Assembly: GCA_947462815.1 (NCBI GenBank) | Contig: CANHQR010000028.1 | Location: forward strand, 1 to 42,889 | DNA length: 42,889 nt | Direction: 5' to 3' | Origin: Pseudobdellovibrionaceae bacterium | Lineage (GTDB): Bacteria > Bdellovibrionota > Bdellovibrionia > Bdellovibrionales > JAMPXM01 | In this document: positions 17,487-26,474 of the stretch, in pieces | Layout of the letters: the number at the start of each line of letters is the position of its first letter | Numbering within the stretch: the first letter of the stretch is position 1 | Notes under the pieces: model-generated | The model's input: the letters and a program-made list of their open reading frames with translations, nothing else | What the model was told of the DNA's origin: nothing | Database searches by the model: none | Made by a program: the position numbers and the translations under genes

Positions 17487-18310
17487 TTCGATTCTCCTGT
17501 CGAAAAGCTCACAGGTGTCGCCAACTGAAGATAGGCTGAAGTTTTCTTTTCGCGAGCTTCTTGAAGTGCACTCAATAGGACCGTCTTCGCCGCAGCAGCC
17601 TCGACCCACTCCGGCTCTTGCTCGAGGCCGCGCCAACGACCAATGCGTGCATCGGGGGTAAAAATCCAAGCCTGGATGCCTCCGACTCGCAAGCCCTCGA
17701 CGACCTGCGAAGCTCGAAGTTCGCTAGATTTCTCAGCGCTCGCAGAGCTTTCCCAGCTCAGTTCCTCGCGTACATAATGAATTCCACGAGTCAGCTTCAA
17801 TTCTTGAATCAAAAGCTCGGCGAGCTCCCCCGAAACTTCGTCGGTCGTCGCTTGACCGCTTTGCAAGGAGGATTTGAGCTTCGCCCACTTCGCCACGAGT
17901 TCCTGACGCCCCACCGACAAAGTCGTCGACGTGAGCTTTTCGAGGCGTTGCACCAGTTGCGTCAGCCGAGGCTGATCGGTTTGGGTGACTGTCGTCCCAC
18001 GATCAAGGCGCAACTTTGCGGCTCGAACGCGCTCCTCAAGAATGCGAATCTGCGTCCGCTGAGTTTTAAGTTCCGCATCACCCGCGAGAAGCTGACCGAG
18101 TTCCGCCTGAGCCTCGGCCTCGACCGATTTTTTAAGCTGATCCCACTTCGAATTTTGGGCTTCCACCTCTGCGCGCAGCTCGGCGATCCGTCGACTTGCG
18201 GTCACGAGGTCGTTGGACGCCACCGCAATGGGCGCGAATCCAAGAGTGGCCAAGCCAAGAACGAGAATAAGGTGGACACCGAATTTTTGCGTCGTTGGTT
18301 TGAGCAACAT
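17483..18310 (-). CDS. DUF3450-like periplasmic coiled-coil protein
   Basis: 275 residues with a signal peptide (about 1-31, 'LVLGLATLGFAPIAVAS'), a long coiled coil (about 35-130), and a C-terminal globular part with 'GGIQAWIFTPDARIGRW', the kind of aromatic/Arg motif seen in DUF3450 proteins. These accompany ExbB2, ExbD2 and TonB2. It starts within the stop of exbD (TGATG, one-base overlap) and its own stop overlaps the next start, so it is translationally coupled on both sides. Probably a periplasmic accessory of the TonB complex. Confidence 0.7.
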   Translation of the reverse strand: MLLKPTTQKFGVHLILVLGLATLGFAPIAVASNDLVTASRRIAELRAEVEAQNSKWDQLKKSVEAEAQAELGQLLAGDAELKTQRTQIRILEERVRAAKLRLDRGTTVTQTDQPRLTQLVQRLEKLTSTTLSVGRQELVAKWAKLKSSLQSGQATTDEVSGELAELLIQELKLTRGIHYVREELSWESSASAEKSSELRASQVVEGLRVGGIQAWIFTPDARIGRWRGLEQEPEWVEAAAAKTVLLSALQEAREKKTSAYLQLATPVSFSTGESK

Positions 18311-18717
18311 CAGGGGCTCCCTTCTACAGAAACTGCCAATTTGGAAAGACCGGTCGACTGCAAAAGATCCATGATCCGCACCACCACTCCGTGAGCCGCT
18401 GCGGCGTCGGCCGAAATTACGGCCGTAGAGTCTGGATCCGAAGCGGCTCGTTCAAGAGCTTGTGCGCGCAAGGCCTCGTCGTTGACTTCCAAACCATTGA
18501 GATACATCTGCCCGCTTGCCGAAACCTGTACCGTAAACGGCAGTGCCGTCGAGGATGAACCCGAAGAGGCCTTCGGCAGCTGCACATCGATCTCTTTGGA
18601 AGAGAAGCTCGATGCGGTGACCATGAAAATGATGAGAACGACCAGGATGATATCCACCAGAGGAACGATATTGATCTCGGAGATCACGTCTTGAGATGCC
18701 GAGGGCGATGCGGCCAT
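18310..18717 (-). CDS. exbD: ExbD/TolR-type proton-channel subunit
   Basis: 135 residues: a short cytoplasmic start, one membrane helix containing the conserved Asp ('PLVDIILVVLIIFMVTAS', about 19-36), and a periplasmic ExbD/TolR domain. The membrane Asp is the proton-handling residue of the family. It works with ExbB to power TonB. It starts 9 bp after the exbB stop and overlaps the DUF3450-like gene. Confidence 0.92.
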   Translation of the reverse strand: MAASPSASQDVISEINIVPLVDIILVVLIIFMVTASSFSSKEIDVQLPKASSGSSSTALPFTVQVSASGQMYLNGLEVNDEALRAQALERAASDPDSTAVISADAAAAHGVVVRIMDLLQSTGLSKLAVSVEGSP

Positions 18718-18726
18718 GTGCGAACC

Positions 18727-19347
18727 TCACTTTCTTTCCGAAACAATGACCGCAAGCTCACGCAGAGCCTCCAAGGTCGTGGTCACTTTCTTGACGAGCT
18801 TCTGCAGATAGTTGAAAGCCAAGACCGCAGGGATGGCGACCATAAGACCAGCCGCCGTCGCGATCAAAGCTCCGGAGATTCCCGCCATAACGGCTCCCTG
18901 ACTGCCTTCAGCAGCTGAGCCCAGATCGCGAAAGGCTTTCATGATTCCAAGGACGGTTCCGAAGAGTCCGATGTAGGGTGCATTCGCCCCAACTGTCGCT
19001 AGGAAACCCAAGGATCTCTCCAGGCGAGGCCGCTCCAACAAAATGAAAGTGTCAAAGGCTTCGCGTAGACCTTTGCCTTGTGACGCTTGAATCGCTTCAA
19101 CTCCTAAACGCACGGCCCGATCTTCGAGTGGCCCGCCCACGCTTTCGAGTTCGGCGAATTTCTCGATTTGCGCAGTGCCCAGCATCTCCTGAATGCGAGT
19201 CTCAACTTTTGCGGCTCGACGAGCAGCTCGCGATAGCACCCAGTAGCGCTCAGCGATCAGACCGAGACTCACAACACTGAGAATGAGGAGCAAATACAAA
19301 ACTCCGCGATCGGCAAGGTGGGCGATCTCAAAAAAACTCTCTTCCAT
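18727..19347 (-). CDS. exbB: ExbB/TolQ/MotA-type proton-channel subunit
   Basis: 206 residues with three membrane segments (about 15-33, 115-140 and 160-180). The conserved 'GLFGTVLGIMKAF' and 'GISGALIATAAGLMVAIPAVLAFN' motifs place it in the MotA/TolQ/ExbB family. It forms the channel with ExbD. The ATG at 19347 has a GAGGAG site 10 bases upstream; a TTG three codons earlier is too close to that site. About 86 bp separate it from the ankyrin gene, with short CGGCTTCTT-like repeats in between. Confidence 0.92.
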   Translation of the reverse strand: MEESFFEIAHLADRGVLYLLLILSVVSLGLIAERYWVLSRAARRAAKVETRIQEMLGTAQIEKFAELESVGGPLEDRAVRLGVEAIQASQGKGLREAFDTFILLERPRLERSLGFLATVGANAPYIGLFGTVLGIMKAFRDLGSAAEGSQGAVMAGISGALIATAAGLMVAIPAVLAFNYLQKLVKKVTTTLEALRELAVIVSERK

Positions 19348-19433
19348 AATCTTCAAACTCCTCTCGGCTTCTTCACGGCTTCTTCTCAGCTTCTCTACGA
19401 GTCCCGAAGGACACAGACCATTTACCCTCGGAC

Positions 19434-20144
19434 CTAGTCGATGGCACCTCGGGCCTGTAGATCCTTCGCGATCGCGGTCTGACCCGAGGCACGAGCTGCG
19501 CCCAGAGCCGTCAGACCATCCAGAGATCGCAGGTTCAAGTTACAACCCGGATAACGAATGAGCATTCCGACAACACCTCGAGCACCGGCGCGCGAAGCGG
19601 AAATCAAGAGCGTGTCGCCGCTGGCGGGATGAATGAGATTCACATCCAAACCCTGATCGAGTTCCGCTTTGAGCTTTCGCCACTCTCCCGTCTTCGCAAG
19701 CTCAAACAACTCCGCGAGCTTTTCTGCAGAAATCTCAGTCGGCAAGAGTCTCAAGATCTCGGGATAGTTTTGCGCAAAATCGCGAGCGCTCAGGCCTTGA
19801 GGATCTCTGAGACTTGGATTCGCGCCTCGTGCGAGAAGCTCTCGCACCAAACCCAAGCGTCCCCAACGGGACGCTTCCATGAGAAGTGTGCGCCCCTCCG
19901 CAAGTCGATGATCAACGGACAAGCCTTCCGAGATTCGCTGGAGAACCGCCGTCTCGTCTCCGCGCTGGATCTCAAGCTGAAGGCTTTCGGTGTCGCTGAG
20001 GCGCTGCGGAATATCAGCCGAGACCTCCGATTCGCCAAAGAGATAACGAGACTCATGGTGCCCACAACCGGATCCGAGGATCAGAATCAGCACGCACAGC
20101 ATGCGTCGAACTACAAAAGGCTCAGGTCGCACAAGTCTTAACAT
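19434..20144 (-). CDS. ankyrin-repeat lipoprotein
   Basis: 236 residues. An N-terminal hydrophobic segment ends in a possible lipobox ('ILGSGC', Cys27), followed by ankyrin repeats ('GRTLLMEASRWGRLGLVRELLARGANPSLRDPQG', 'GDTLLISASRAGARGVVGMLI', 'DGLTALGAARASGQTAIAKDLQARGA'). Probably a membrane-tethered periplasmic binding protein. The ATG overlaps the receptor stop by one base (TGATG), so it is coupled to the receptor and likely serves the same uptake system. The lipobox has Gly at -3, so lipidation is less certain. Confidence 0.75.
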   Translation of the reverse strand: MLRLVRPEPFVVRRMLCVLILILGSGCGHHESRYLFGESEVSADIPQRLSDTESLQLEIQRGDETAVLQRISEGLSVDHRLAEGRTLLMEASRWGRLGLVRELLARGANPSLRDPQGLSARDFAQNYPEILRLLPTEISAEKLAELFELAKTGEWRKLKAELDQGLDVNLIHPASGDTLLISASRAGARGVVGMLIRYPGCNLNLRSLDGLTALGAARASGQTAIAKDLQARGAID

Positions 20145-23100
20145 CAGAACACCGCCGAGAGTTGCAAACCAAAACTACGCCCACGTCGATAGGCCAGCGC
20201 CACTTGGTCACCTTGCGTGAGGCGAGTCTCAGTATCGAGTAGGTTCCGAGCTCTCAGCTGAATCTGCATCACGGGATCCCAGCGACGAGCCTGAGAAATC
20301 TCGGGTTGGTGGAACTTCCAGGACATGACGTAATCGAGCTGCGGCTGCGCTTGTTCGTAAATATCCGGGAGACCGCCTGTCGAGGCTTCGCGAATGCGTG
20401 GTCCGACGACATTAAAGAGCAAGCCACTCGCCAAACCATAGGTCTTATGATCGTAGTAGAGCTGGAGATTCACCACCCAGGGTGACTGTCCTTGCAAGGG
20501 ACGTTGATTGGACGTTTGCACCGTTGCGGAACTCGGCTCAATTTCGATTTGCGAGCGAATGAGAGCCAGATTTCCCGCGACGGTGAAGCGTCTGAGCGTC
20601 TCTGACCATCGCCGAAGTCGCCACCGACTTTCGATTTCGACTCCATCGTTTTCAGCGCGCCGAGCATTGTCATAGGTTCGAACTGTCTCGTCACCTTGGG
20701 CTCGCATCACTTGCTCGATGGGACGATCGAAGTCCTTACGGAAGATCGCAATGGAGAAGGACTCTTCCGTGGAGGGATAGAACTCATAGCGCAAATCGTA
20801 ATGGCGGATCACGGAGTTTCTCAGCCGGGGATTGCCTTTGACCTCTTGTCCCGTTTCTTCATCAATGTAAGGAGCCATGGAGAGTTCCTTAAAGTCGGGC
20901 CGCGAAATCGTTTCCGCATAGGCCGTACGAATTTGATGACCCTCGACGAATTCCCAGATTCCCGTCATCGACGGCAAGACATCACGAGTTTCAAGTCCCG
21001 CTCGTACAGGCTTGTTTTCGGGATCAAAGAGATTGTAGGTCAGCACATCCTGGCGCGAGACCTCCTGACGAGCTCCCGCGGAAAAACGCCAACGTTTTTT
21101 CAGCTCAAGATCGACCGTGGTCGAGAGCGAGGAGATCTCCTGACCGGCACGATAGTTGTCGGTCTCTCGAGTTGTCTCGAGAACCTGAAAACCCGTCGGA
21201 GAGATGTTTTCGGCAGAAAGTACCTCTTCAAGAGGTGAGGCCAGATTTAAACTTGAGCCCGAAGGTCGCACATCGCGGAAGTGAAAGCGGCGAAGCTGCG
21301 ATTCGCGATCACGGCGCACCTCCGTCGCACCGAAGCTTGAAGCCCAGGAACCCCAAGCTGTCTTCTGGCTGAGCTTGAGATCGCCACCCCACTCCCGAGT
21401 CTCATCTTTGAGCTCGCTGAAACTTCGCTGGTTGCCATCCGCGCGAGTTGAGAACACAAACTGATCATTTTCCCATTGGTAGCGAGAATCTCTCTGATCG
21501 GGCGCCTCTCGGCCTGCTTGGGCGCGCGAACCACGATAGCGCACTCGCGTTTGGAACCCCGAAGCCGACTGCCACTCGTGTTCGCCTCGAGCCTGCTGAA
21601 TCCACAGTTCACGCTCCACCCAACTGAGCGATGTCGAACGGAATCGCCCGTTGGCATTGGTTTCATCACCCAAAGAGGCTTGATCGGATGAGTGCTTGAG
21701 CCAAATATTGGTGATCGAGAGGCGATGCTGTGCGGAGGCTCCCGAGATCCGAGCCTGATCCCATTGAATACCCCAGTCACCCGTTGCGGCCCAACGCACT
21801 TCGTTTTCGGACTCCACTCTTCGGCTCAAAACATCGCGAACGAGTTTACCTTCAGCTCCAAGAGAATACTTGTTGCTTTCCTTCTCGACGGCTTCCAAAT
21901 CTCGACCATAAAGCACCGAAAGCTGACCACCCATTTTGGCCGTTGGGCTGAACTTCCAGACCTGACCGATCGCGGCGTTCATGGAGGGCTGAGGATTTTC
22001 GGTCACCTCGCGGGTGCTCCAGACTCGCGAGAAACTTCGGCCAAATTCCTGGAGTTGTTCAGGCGTGAAACCCTGAGGAAAGAGCGGGTTGATTTCCTTA
22101 AGGCGACGACCATCAGCGGTGGCCTCACGGACCTGCGCAGGTAAGGCTCGAGTGCCATCGTCAAATCCGAGATGATCCGAGCCCCCGCCTTGATAACCGA
22201 GAACTGAGGTTGCTGAACCGGATGTATTGGCACCAACTTGGAGCCTCGCAAAAAATTGGCTCGGAATCGGCTTGGTTCCGATGCGAATCGCACCGCCACC
22301 AAACTCACCCGGTAAATCGCTTGTGTAGGCTTTTTCGATGATCAAAGTTTCCAAGACACTGGTCGGAAATAAGTCCAGCGGCACAACTCGGCGAGAGGGT
22401 TCGGGGCTCGAAAGAGCCGCATCATTGAGTAAGATCGAGGAGTAACGCTCACCCAGTCCTCGAACGTAAACATACTTTCCGCCCACCAAAGTGAGTCCCG
22501 TCACGCGCCGCAAATTTCCGGCAGCGTCTCCGTCACCACTTCGACTCATCTGCTCAGAACCCAAGACTTCAGCAACACCGCGCCCTTCGCGTCGAATCTC
22601 GATCAGCGCACTGACGCCTCCCTGCACGCGAGGCGCTAAAACTCGAAACTCCTCAAGCGCGGTTGAGGCGGTCTTCAAACGGATCACCCCATTTGCTTGA
22701 GGGTCGGCCTGCAAAGTGACCTGCATGACTTCATATTGAGGATGCGAAACGAAAATTCTTTGACCCGGGCGAGCCGACACCTGCACCTCGCCCAATTCCG
22801 ACGACGTACTGAACTCATCTTGGCCCTCGACCTCGAGTTTCACTCCCGAGATCGGTTGCGACTGATCGTTGAGAAATCGAAATTGATAGGCCTGGAAAGG
22901 AATCTCAGGATTCGACCTATCCGCTGCACGAGGGATAGGCGGAGCATGTTCGACTTCGACTTGGGATTCCGCAAGAGGCTGACCCTCGTTCTTTGCGGGT
23001 CGAGTCCACCGAATGATGACACGCGCGATTCGATCCTGATCGACCTCGACCGGTACCTCCCGATCAGGCTCGGCAGCGATTCCCTGAGGAAACTTTTTGG

Positions 23101-23515
23101 CCGATGACTTGGCCTCAGATTGGGGCGGACGAAATCGGATATGCCACTTTCCCGGTGGAACTCGAAACTCTGCGAGACCAAAGGCGTCCGTCAACTTGAG
23201 CTCTTGAACGCTCGAGCCTTCCGACGAGTGGGCGAGGACTTCAGCTTCCTGAAGCGGACGATAATCGTCTTCACGAAAGTTCTCATAAACGAAGACCCGA
23301 ATCTTTCCTTGGCCAGCGACCGCCTCACTCACAGGACTTGCGGTGGTTTGGATTCGGGCCGAGATCTCACTGGCTTCACCTGATGAGGCGGCGCCACTAA
23401 AAACTACGCCACTAAAAACTACGCCACTGACACACAGTCGACATAACAAGATCCGCAGTCGGCACCCTGCCGCCCACATCACTTGTCTGAGCCGATTTGG
23501 CCAATGGCTTTGCAT
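20144..23515 (-). CDS. large TonB-dependent outer-membrane receptor
   Basis: About 1,123 residues. Signal peptide, then two beta-sandwich domains like carboxypeptidase regulatory or Cna-B modules (about 55-150 and 200-275), a plug domain ('RRVTGLTLVGGKYVYVRGLGERYSS' region, 'PGEFGGGAIRIGT'), and a long beta barrel ending in a hydrophobic strand with terminal Phe ('GLQLSAVF'). It imports an unknown ligand across the outer membrane using TonB. The ATG at 23515 has a GGTGAG site; a GTG four codons earlier lacks one. It heads the run into the ankyrin, exb and tonB genes. A 15-bp tandem repeat lies in the signal peptide. Confidence 0.9.
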   Translation of the reverse strand: MQSHWPNRLRQVMWAAGCRLRILLCRLCVSGVVFSGVVFSGAASSGEASEISARIQTTASPVSEAVAGQGKIRVFVYENFREDDYRPLQEAEVLAHSSEGSSVQELKLTDAFGLAEFRVPPGKWHIRFRPPQSEAKSSAKKFPQGIAAEPDREVPVEVDQDRIARVIIRWTRPAKNEGQPLAESQVEVEHAPPIPRAADRSNPEIPFQAYQFRFLNDQSQPISGVKLEVEGQDEFSTSSELGEVQVSARPGQRIFVSHPQYEVMQVTLQADPQANGVIRLKTASTALEEFRVLAPRVQGGVSALIEIRREGRGVAEVLGSEQMSRSGDGDAAGNLRRVTGLTLVGGKYVYVRGLGERYSSILLNDAALSSPEPSRRVVPLDLFPTSVLETLIIEKAYTSDLPGEFGGGAIRIGTKPIPSQFFARLQVGANTSGSATSVLGYQGGGSDHLGFDDGTRALPAQVREATADGRRLKEINPLFPQGFTPEQLQEFGRSFSRVWSTREVTENPQPSMNAAIGQVWKFSPTAKMGGQLSVLYGRDLEAVEKESNKYSLGAEGKLVRDVLSRRVESENEVRWAATGDWGIQWDQARISGASAQHRLSITNIWLKHSSDQASLGDETNANGRFRSTSLSWVERELWIQQARGEHEWQSASGFQTRVRYRGSRAQAGREAPDQRDSRYQWENDQFVFSTRADGNQRSFSELKDETREWGGDLKLSQKTAWGSWASSFGATEVRRDRESQLRRFHFRDVRPSGSSLNLASPLEEVLSAENISPTGFQVLETTRETDNYRAGQEISSLSTTVDLELKKRWRFSAGARQEVSRQDVLTYNLFDPENKPVRAGLETRDVLPSMTGIWEFVEGHQIRTAYAETISRPDFKELSMAPYIDEETGQEVKGNPRLRNSVIRHYDLRYEFYPSTEESFSIAIFRKDFDRPIEQVMRAQGDETVRTYDNARRAENDGVEIESRWRLRRWSETLRRFTVAGNLALIRSQIEIEPSSATVQTSNQRPLQGQSPWVVNLQLYYDHKTYGLASGLLFNVVGPRIREASTGGLPDIYEQAQPQLDYVMSWKFHQPEISQARRWDPVMQIQLRARNLLDTETRLTQGDQVALAYRRGRSFGLQLSAVF
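23393..23428. repeat. 15-bp tandem repeat inside the receptor signal peptide
   Basis: Two perfect 15-bp units (23393-23407, 23408-23422) and a partial third. They encode repeated 'SGVVF' in the hydrophobic core of the signal peptide. The number of units can change in frame. Confidence 0.85.
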
Positions 23516-23594
23516 GTTTTCACTCACCGTTTGCGCACAGATTCTTAGGTTCGATGCTCGTGATTAGGAAACTCGAAGAACCACGGAGTCGATG

Positions 23595-23629
23595 CAAAAA
23601 ACTCCCCGGGCCGTCTCGGCTCGAGGAGT
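23595..23629 (-). terminator. rho-independent terminator after the beta-helix gene
   Basis: On the minus strand a 12-bp stem (one mismatch) with a five-base loop, arms beginning ACTCC and ending GGAGT, runs straight into six T residues. It lies between the beta-helix gene and the receptor gene and should end most transcripts of the former. Confidence 0.8.
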
Positions 23630-23637
23630 GGTCATTC

Positions 23638-23675
23638 ATCGAGAGAGGGAAGATTCTCAGTACCGCTCTCTCGAT
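23638..23675. promoter_or_regulatory. perfect 10-bp inverted repeat
   Basis: ATCGAGAGAG (23638-23647) and CTCTCTCGAT (23666-23675) enclose 18 bases. It sits just after the stop of the beta-helix gene and before the terminator on the same strand. It may be a second RNA hairpin or a protein-binding site. Confidence 0.45.
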
Positions 23676-23709
23676 TTGAAACTTTTGGCGTTCCGATCAA
23701 ACTTGGAAC

Positions 23710-25044
23710 TTAGTCGCGCGAAGTCTGAATCCAACCCGCCGTCCAATCATCGTTCTCATCCGCAAATGCGCCGATGTAATCGACAAAGTCGAACCACGCG
23801 TCGTCGGGTGTGACGCCTGTGCCACGAGCCGGGCTCTGAGCGGAGGGCAGGAAACCCACCAACATCGGATCCTGAGTCATGTTGCCAGCCTGAGCTTTAA
23901 ACCAAGTCTCGACCAGCCAAGGCTCCACGATGAGTGCTCCCGAACCGTCTTTCTCACCAACTTCGAAGTTCTTCTTGTTGAACACGATCGAATTTTCGAT
24001 GCGAAGTCCCGAAGCCGTGACCGTCTGACCCGAAACTTGACCACCGTGGCGGAAGGTTTCGTTATCGTCGATGTCAATGCCGGCTTTCGCGAAATTCGTG
24101 ATGATCATGTTCGACAACTGAGCGCCCGTGCCCTTGCGAAGCAACATCCCGTAGGAGCCCTTCGTGCCGGCACCGATCATGGTGACGTTTGACAACGTCG
24201 GCTTGGAGCGCGGCTCGGCCGATTGGTCGTTCTTATTGTTGTCCGATTCGAAGCCATTATCCGCCGAGTCTTCGAACTGCTGAATCAAGACGAACTGAGC
24301 TTTACCTTGCCAGCCGTAGTCCCAATCCAGAGAGTCGTCTTCGTTGCCTGTCAGCACAACATGCTTCACGCCAACCGTACCGCCGAAGAACTCGATTCCA
24401 TCATCCGCATTCATGTGCACTTGGATGAAGTCGACCTCTGTACCGCGGCCAACAGCATTAAAGGTGATGCCGTTGAGCTCGTTATCAGGCGAAACCGGGA
24501 AACCCGCGAACTCCACGCGCACATACTTGAGCACACCCGAGTTGTCGTCGGGATTTGCGCCACCGTATTTTCCGGTGTTGCCTTCGCCTTCAGCTTCGCA
24601 CACACCCGTTTTGCAAACGTTCAAAGGAGCGTTACCGTTCAAAACCAAACCGCCCCACTCGCCGCGCTTGCGCTGCGAAGTCTTAGCCGCTGTGAAAACG
24701 ATCGGCGCTTGAGCTGTGCCCTGTGCGAAGATCTTCGATCCGCGCGTCACCACCAAAAAGTCAGCGCCCGACTGTCCGTAAATTTTCACGCCCGGCTCAA
24801 TGTAGAGTTCAGCATTCGATTTATTGTCATCGCCCACATAGACGCCGCCCTCGAGAACATAATCTTGGCCTGCAGTGAGGGTGAAGGCTTGATTGAGAAG
24901 CTTGCCGCGCAAAGCGCAGACTTCTCGACCCTGCAGAACTCCGCGCGTCTCAGTACCCGTCGGACACGCTGCCGAAGCTAGGGCTGGAAACAGGACCATC
25001 GAACCCAAAACGACCGAAGCCTTAAGGCCCCACACTGAACTCAT
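23710..25044 (-). CDS. secreted right-handed beta-helix protein
   Basis: 444 residues with a signal peptide (cleavage near 'ALASA|ACP'). The body has repeating short beta strands and turns ('VLKYVRVEFAGF', 'VDFIQVHMNADDGIEFFGG', 'VKHVVLTGNEDDSLDWDYGW') that suggest a parallel beta-helix. It ends with 'YIGAF...DDWTAGWIQ', an ending I associate with a family of surface proteins encoded beside TonB-dependent receptors. Here the receptor gene follows directly. A surface ligand-binding or ligand-processing partner of the receptor is an inference. A strong GGGAGG ribosome site lies 5 bases before the ATG and partly within a short AAACC/GGTTT stem. Confidence 0.75.
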   Translation of the reverse strand: MSSVWGLKASVVLGSMVLFPALASAACPTGTETRGVLQGREVCALRGKLLNQAFTLTAGQDYVLEGGVYVGDDNKSNAELYIEPGVKIYGQSGADFLVVTRGSKIFAQGTAQAPIVFTAAKTSQRKRGEWGGLVLNGNAPLNVCKTGVCEAEGEGNTGKYGGANPDDNSGVLKYVRVEFAGFPVSPDNELNGITFNAVGRGTEVDFIQVHMNADDGIEFFGGTVGVKHVVLTGNEDDSLDWDYGWQGKAQFVLIQQFEDSADNGFESDNNKNDQSAEPRSKPTLSNVTMIGAGTKGSYGMLLRKGTGAQLSNMIITNFAKAGIDIDDNETFRHGGQVSGQTVTASGLRIENSIVFNKKNFEVGEKDGSGALIVEPWLVETWFKAQAGNMTQDPMLVGFLPSAQSPARGTGVTPDDAWFDFVDYIGAFADENDDWTAGWIQTSRD

Positions 25045-25139
25045 AAAACCTCCCGAGGGTTTAAAAAACGAAATGCCAGGAATTGCCGCTCTCGTAATCG
25101 AAGAGGCGCCCGCAAAGCGAGTTGGCTTTAAGTTAGGGT

Positions 25140-25188
25140 CCGTCAGGATTTGGTTGGGATGCTGAAAGTGAGTGCAAGCGCCTGACGG
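25140..25188. promoter_or_regulatory. 8-bp inverted repeat upstream of the beta-helix gene
   Basis: CCGTCAGG (25140-25147) and CCTGACGG (25181-25188) are perfect inverted copies 33 bases apart, about 96 bp upstream of the ATG. This could be a pair of operator half-sites. The rest of 25045-25316 holds nothing I can name. Confidence 0.35.
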
Positions 25189-25316
25189 TGGAAAGTCGTA
25201 GCCAAGAAGATCTGAGGACCCTCGTCGGCAAATGGGCGAGGAAGAAAGCTGCAGGAGTTAAGGCTCTTTAGCTAAGATTCAGGAGGCTAAGTGATCCGTT
25301 GCGATGAAGGCCGAGT

Positions 25317-26366
25317 TCAGGCTGGACGATCAATCCACTGCCCATTGCCGTTAGTGACCTTGAGAAGCTTCACACCGTAAACGACGAGGCTATCGCGGGT
25401 TTCGACACGCACAATTTGACCGATGAACTCCACGCGAGTTTGTGGGTCAGTACCGATCACCCCGTCGATGATATCTTGCATGCTCAACCAGCTGCCCTTG
25501 CTGCCCGGCATTTCACGCAGAAGCAGACCGAACTGATTGTAGTTGAGAGTCTCAAAGGCTTGACGCGGTCCACCTCGAATCCCCGCGGTGACCGGCATGC
25601 GACCATTGAAGCGAACCGCAATCCGGTTGCGATTGTCTTTGGGGTAGATCAATTCGTTCTGTGCCGACTGGGGTTGTCGAGGAACAGAAATGAATTTTCC
25701 ATTGCTGCAATCGTAAGCTGAGAGCGATCCGCCAAACACGCAGGCCGAATCCACATTGACACGATTGGGGTGAATCTCAGCGCGCTTCACCGGCGTGTGG
25801 CCATGTACGATCAGCTTTCCCCAGTCTTCGGATGACGTGAGAAAGGGGCCGCGTGTCCACAAGCAAACCTCGCGATCGGCCACAGGATCCAAGGCCGAGA
25901 GTGGTTTTTTGAGCGGCACTCCAGCATGTACAAAGAAGTGGCTCTGTGTCTCATGAAAGACCTTCAGCGAATTCAAAAACTCCACATGAGTTTGCGGCAG
26001 CGAAAATGAGCCTGTTCCATCATCATAGTTGGTGAGCGTCGCCGCACCACCATTGAGAATGAACAAACCCGCTCCAGGAGATTCCGGGTGCTCCAAGAAG
26101 TCGATGAACATCGATTCGTGGTTGCCCATTAGAGCCACGACTTCGCAGCGCGAGCGCAGCTCGATCACCTGTTCGATCACAGCACGTGAGTTCGCGCCCC
26201 GATCGACATAATCGCCCAGGAACACCACGAGGGTATCGCGATCAATTTCGAGTTTCGCAATCAAGCGCGTGAGCTCAGAAGCGCAGCCATGGACATCGCC
26301 AATGGCATAAACACGCCGATCCTCAGAAAAACGCTTGGAGCCGCCGAAAACTTTAGAAAGCATCAC
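25317..26366 (-). CDS. metallophosphoesterase fused to a PilZ-like domain
   Basis: 349 residues. Residues 17-220 are a calcineurin-like phosphoesterase of the PrpA/ApaH type with all metal motifs: Asp24/His26 (GDVHG), Asp52 (GDYVDRG), Asn82/His83 (GNHE), His147 and His188/His190 (HGHTP). Residues about 245-340 form a beta-rich tail with 'RIAVR' (Arg248, Arg252) and, 23 residues on, 'NYNQFG' (275-280), which match the PilZ c-di-GMP signature RxxxR and [D/N]xSxxG except Ser to Asn. A c-di-GMP-controlled protein or nucleotide phosphatase is the inference. The GTG start is followed by an ATG; GAAAGG lies just upstream. Nothing links it to the TonB locus. Confidence 0.85.
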   Translation of the reverse strand: MMLSKVFGGSKRFSEDRRVYAIGDVHGCASELTRLIAKLEIDRDTLVVFLGDYVDRGANSRAVIEQVIELRSRCEVVALMGNHESMFIDFLEHPESPGAGLFILNGGAATLTNYDDGTGSFSLPQTHVEFLNSLKVFHETQSHFFVHAGVPLKKPLSALDPVADREVCLWTRGPFLTSSEDWGKLIVHGHTPVKRAEIHPNRVNVDSACVFGGSLSAYDCSNGKFISVPRQPQSAQNELIYPKDNRNRIAVRFNGRMPVTAGIRGGPRQAFETLNYNQFGLLLREMPGSKGSWLSMQDIIDGVIGTDPQTRVEFIGQIVRVETRDSLVVYGVKLLKVTNGNGQWIDRPA

Positions 26367-26474
26367 CTTTCAGCTTAGCGAAAACGCGAAGCGGCAGGCT
26401 CGAAAATTCGACCCGATTGCGCAGAAATCACGACTTGGACTTTCGTCGGGCTCGCTCTTCAAGCTGAGAGATTT

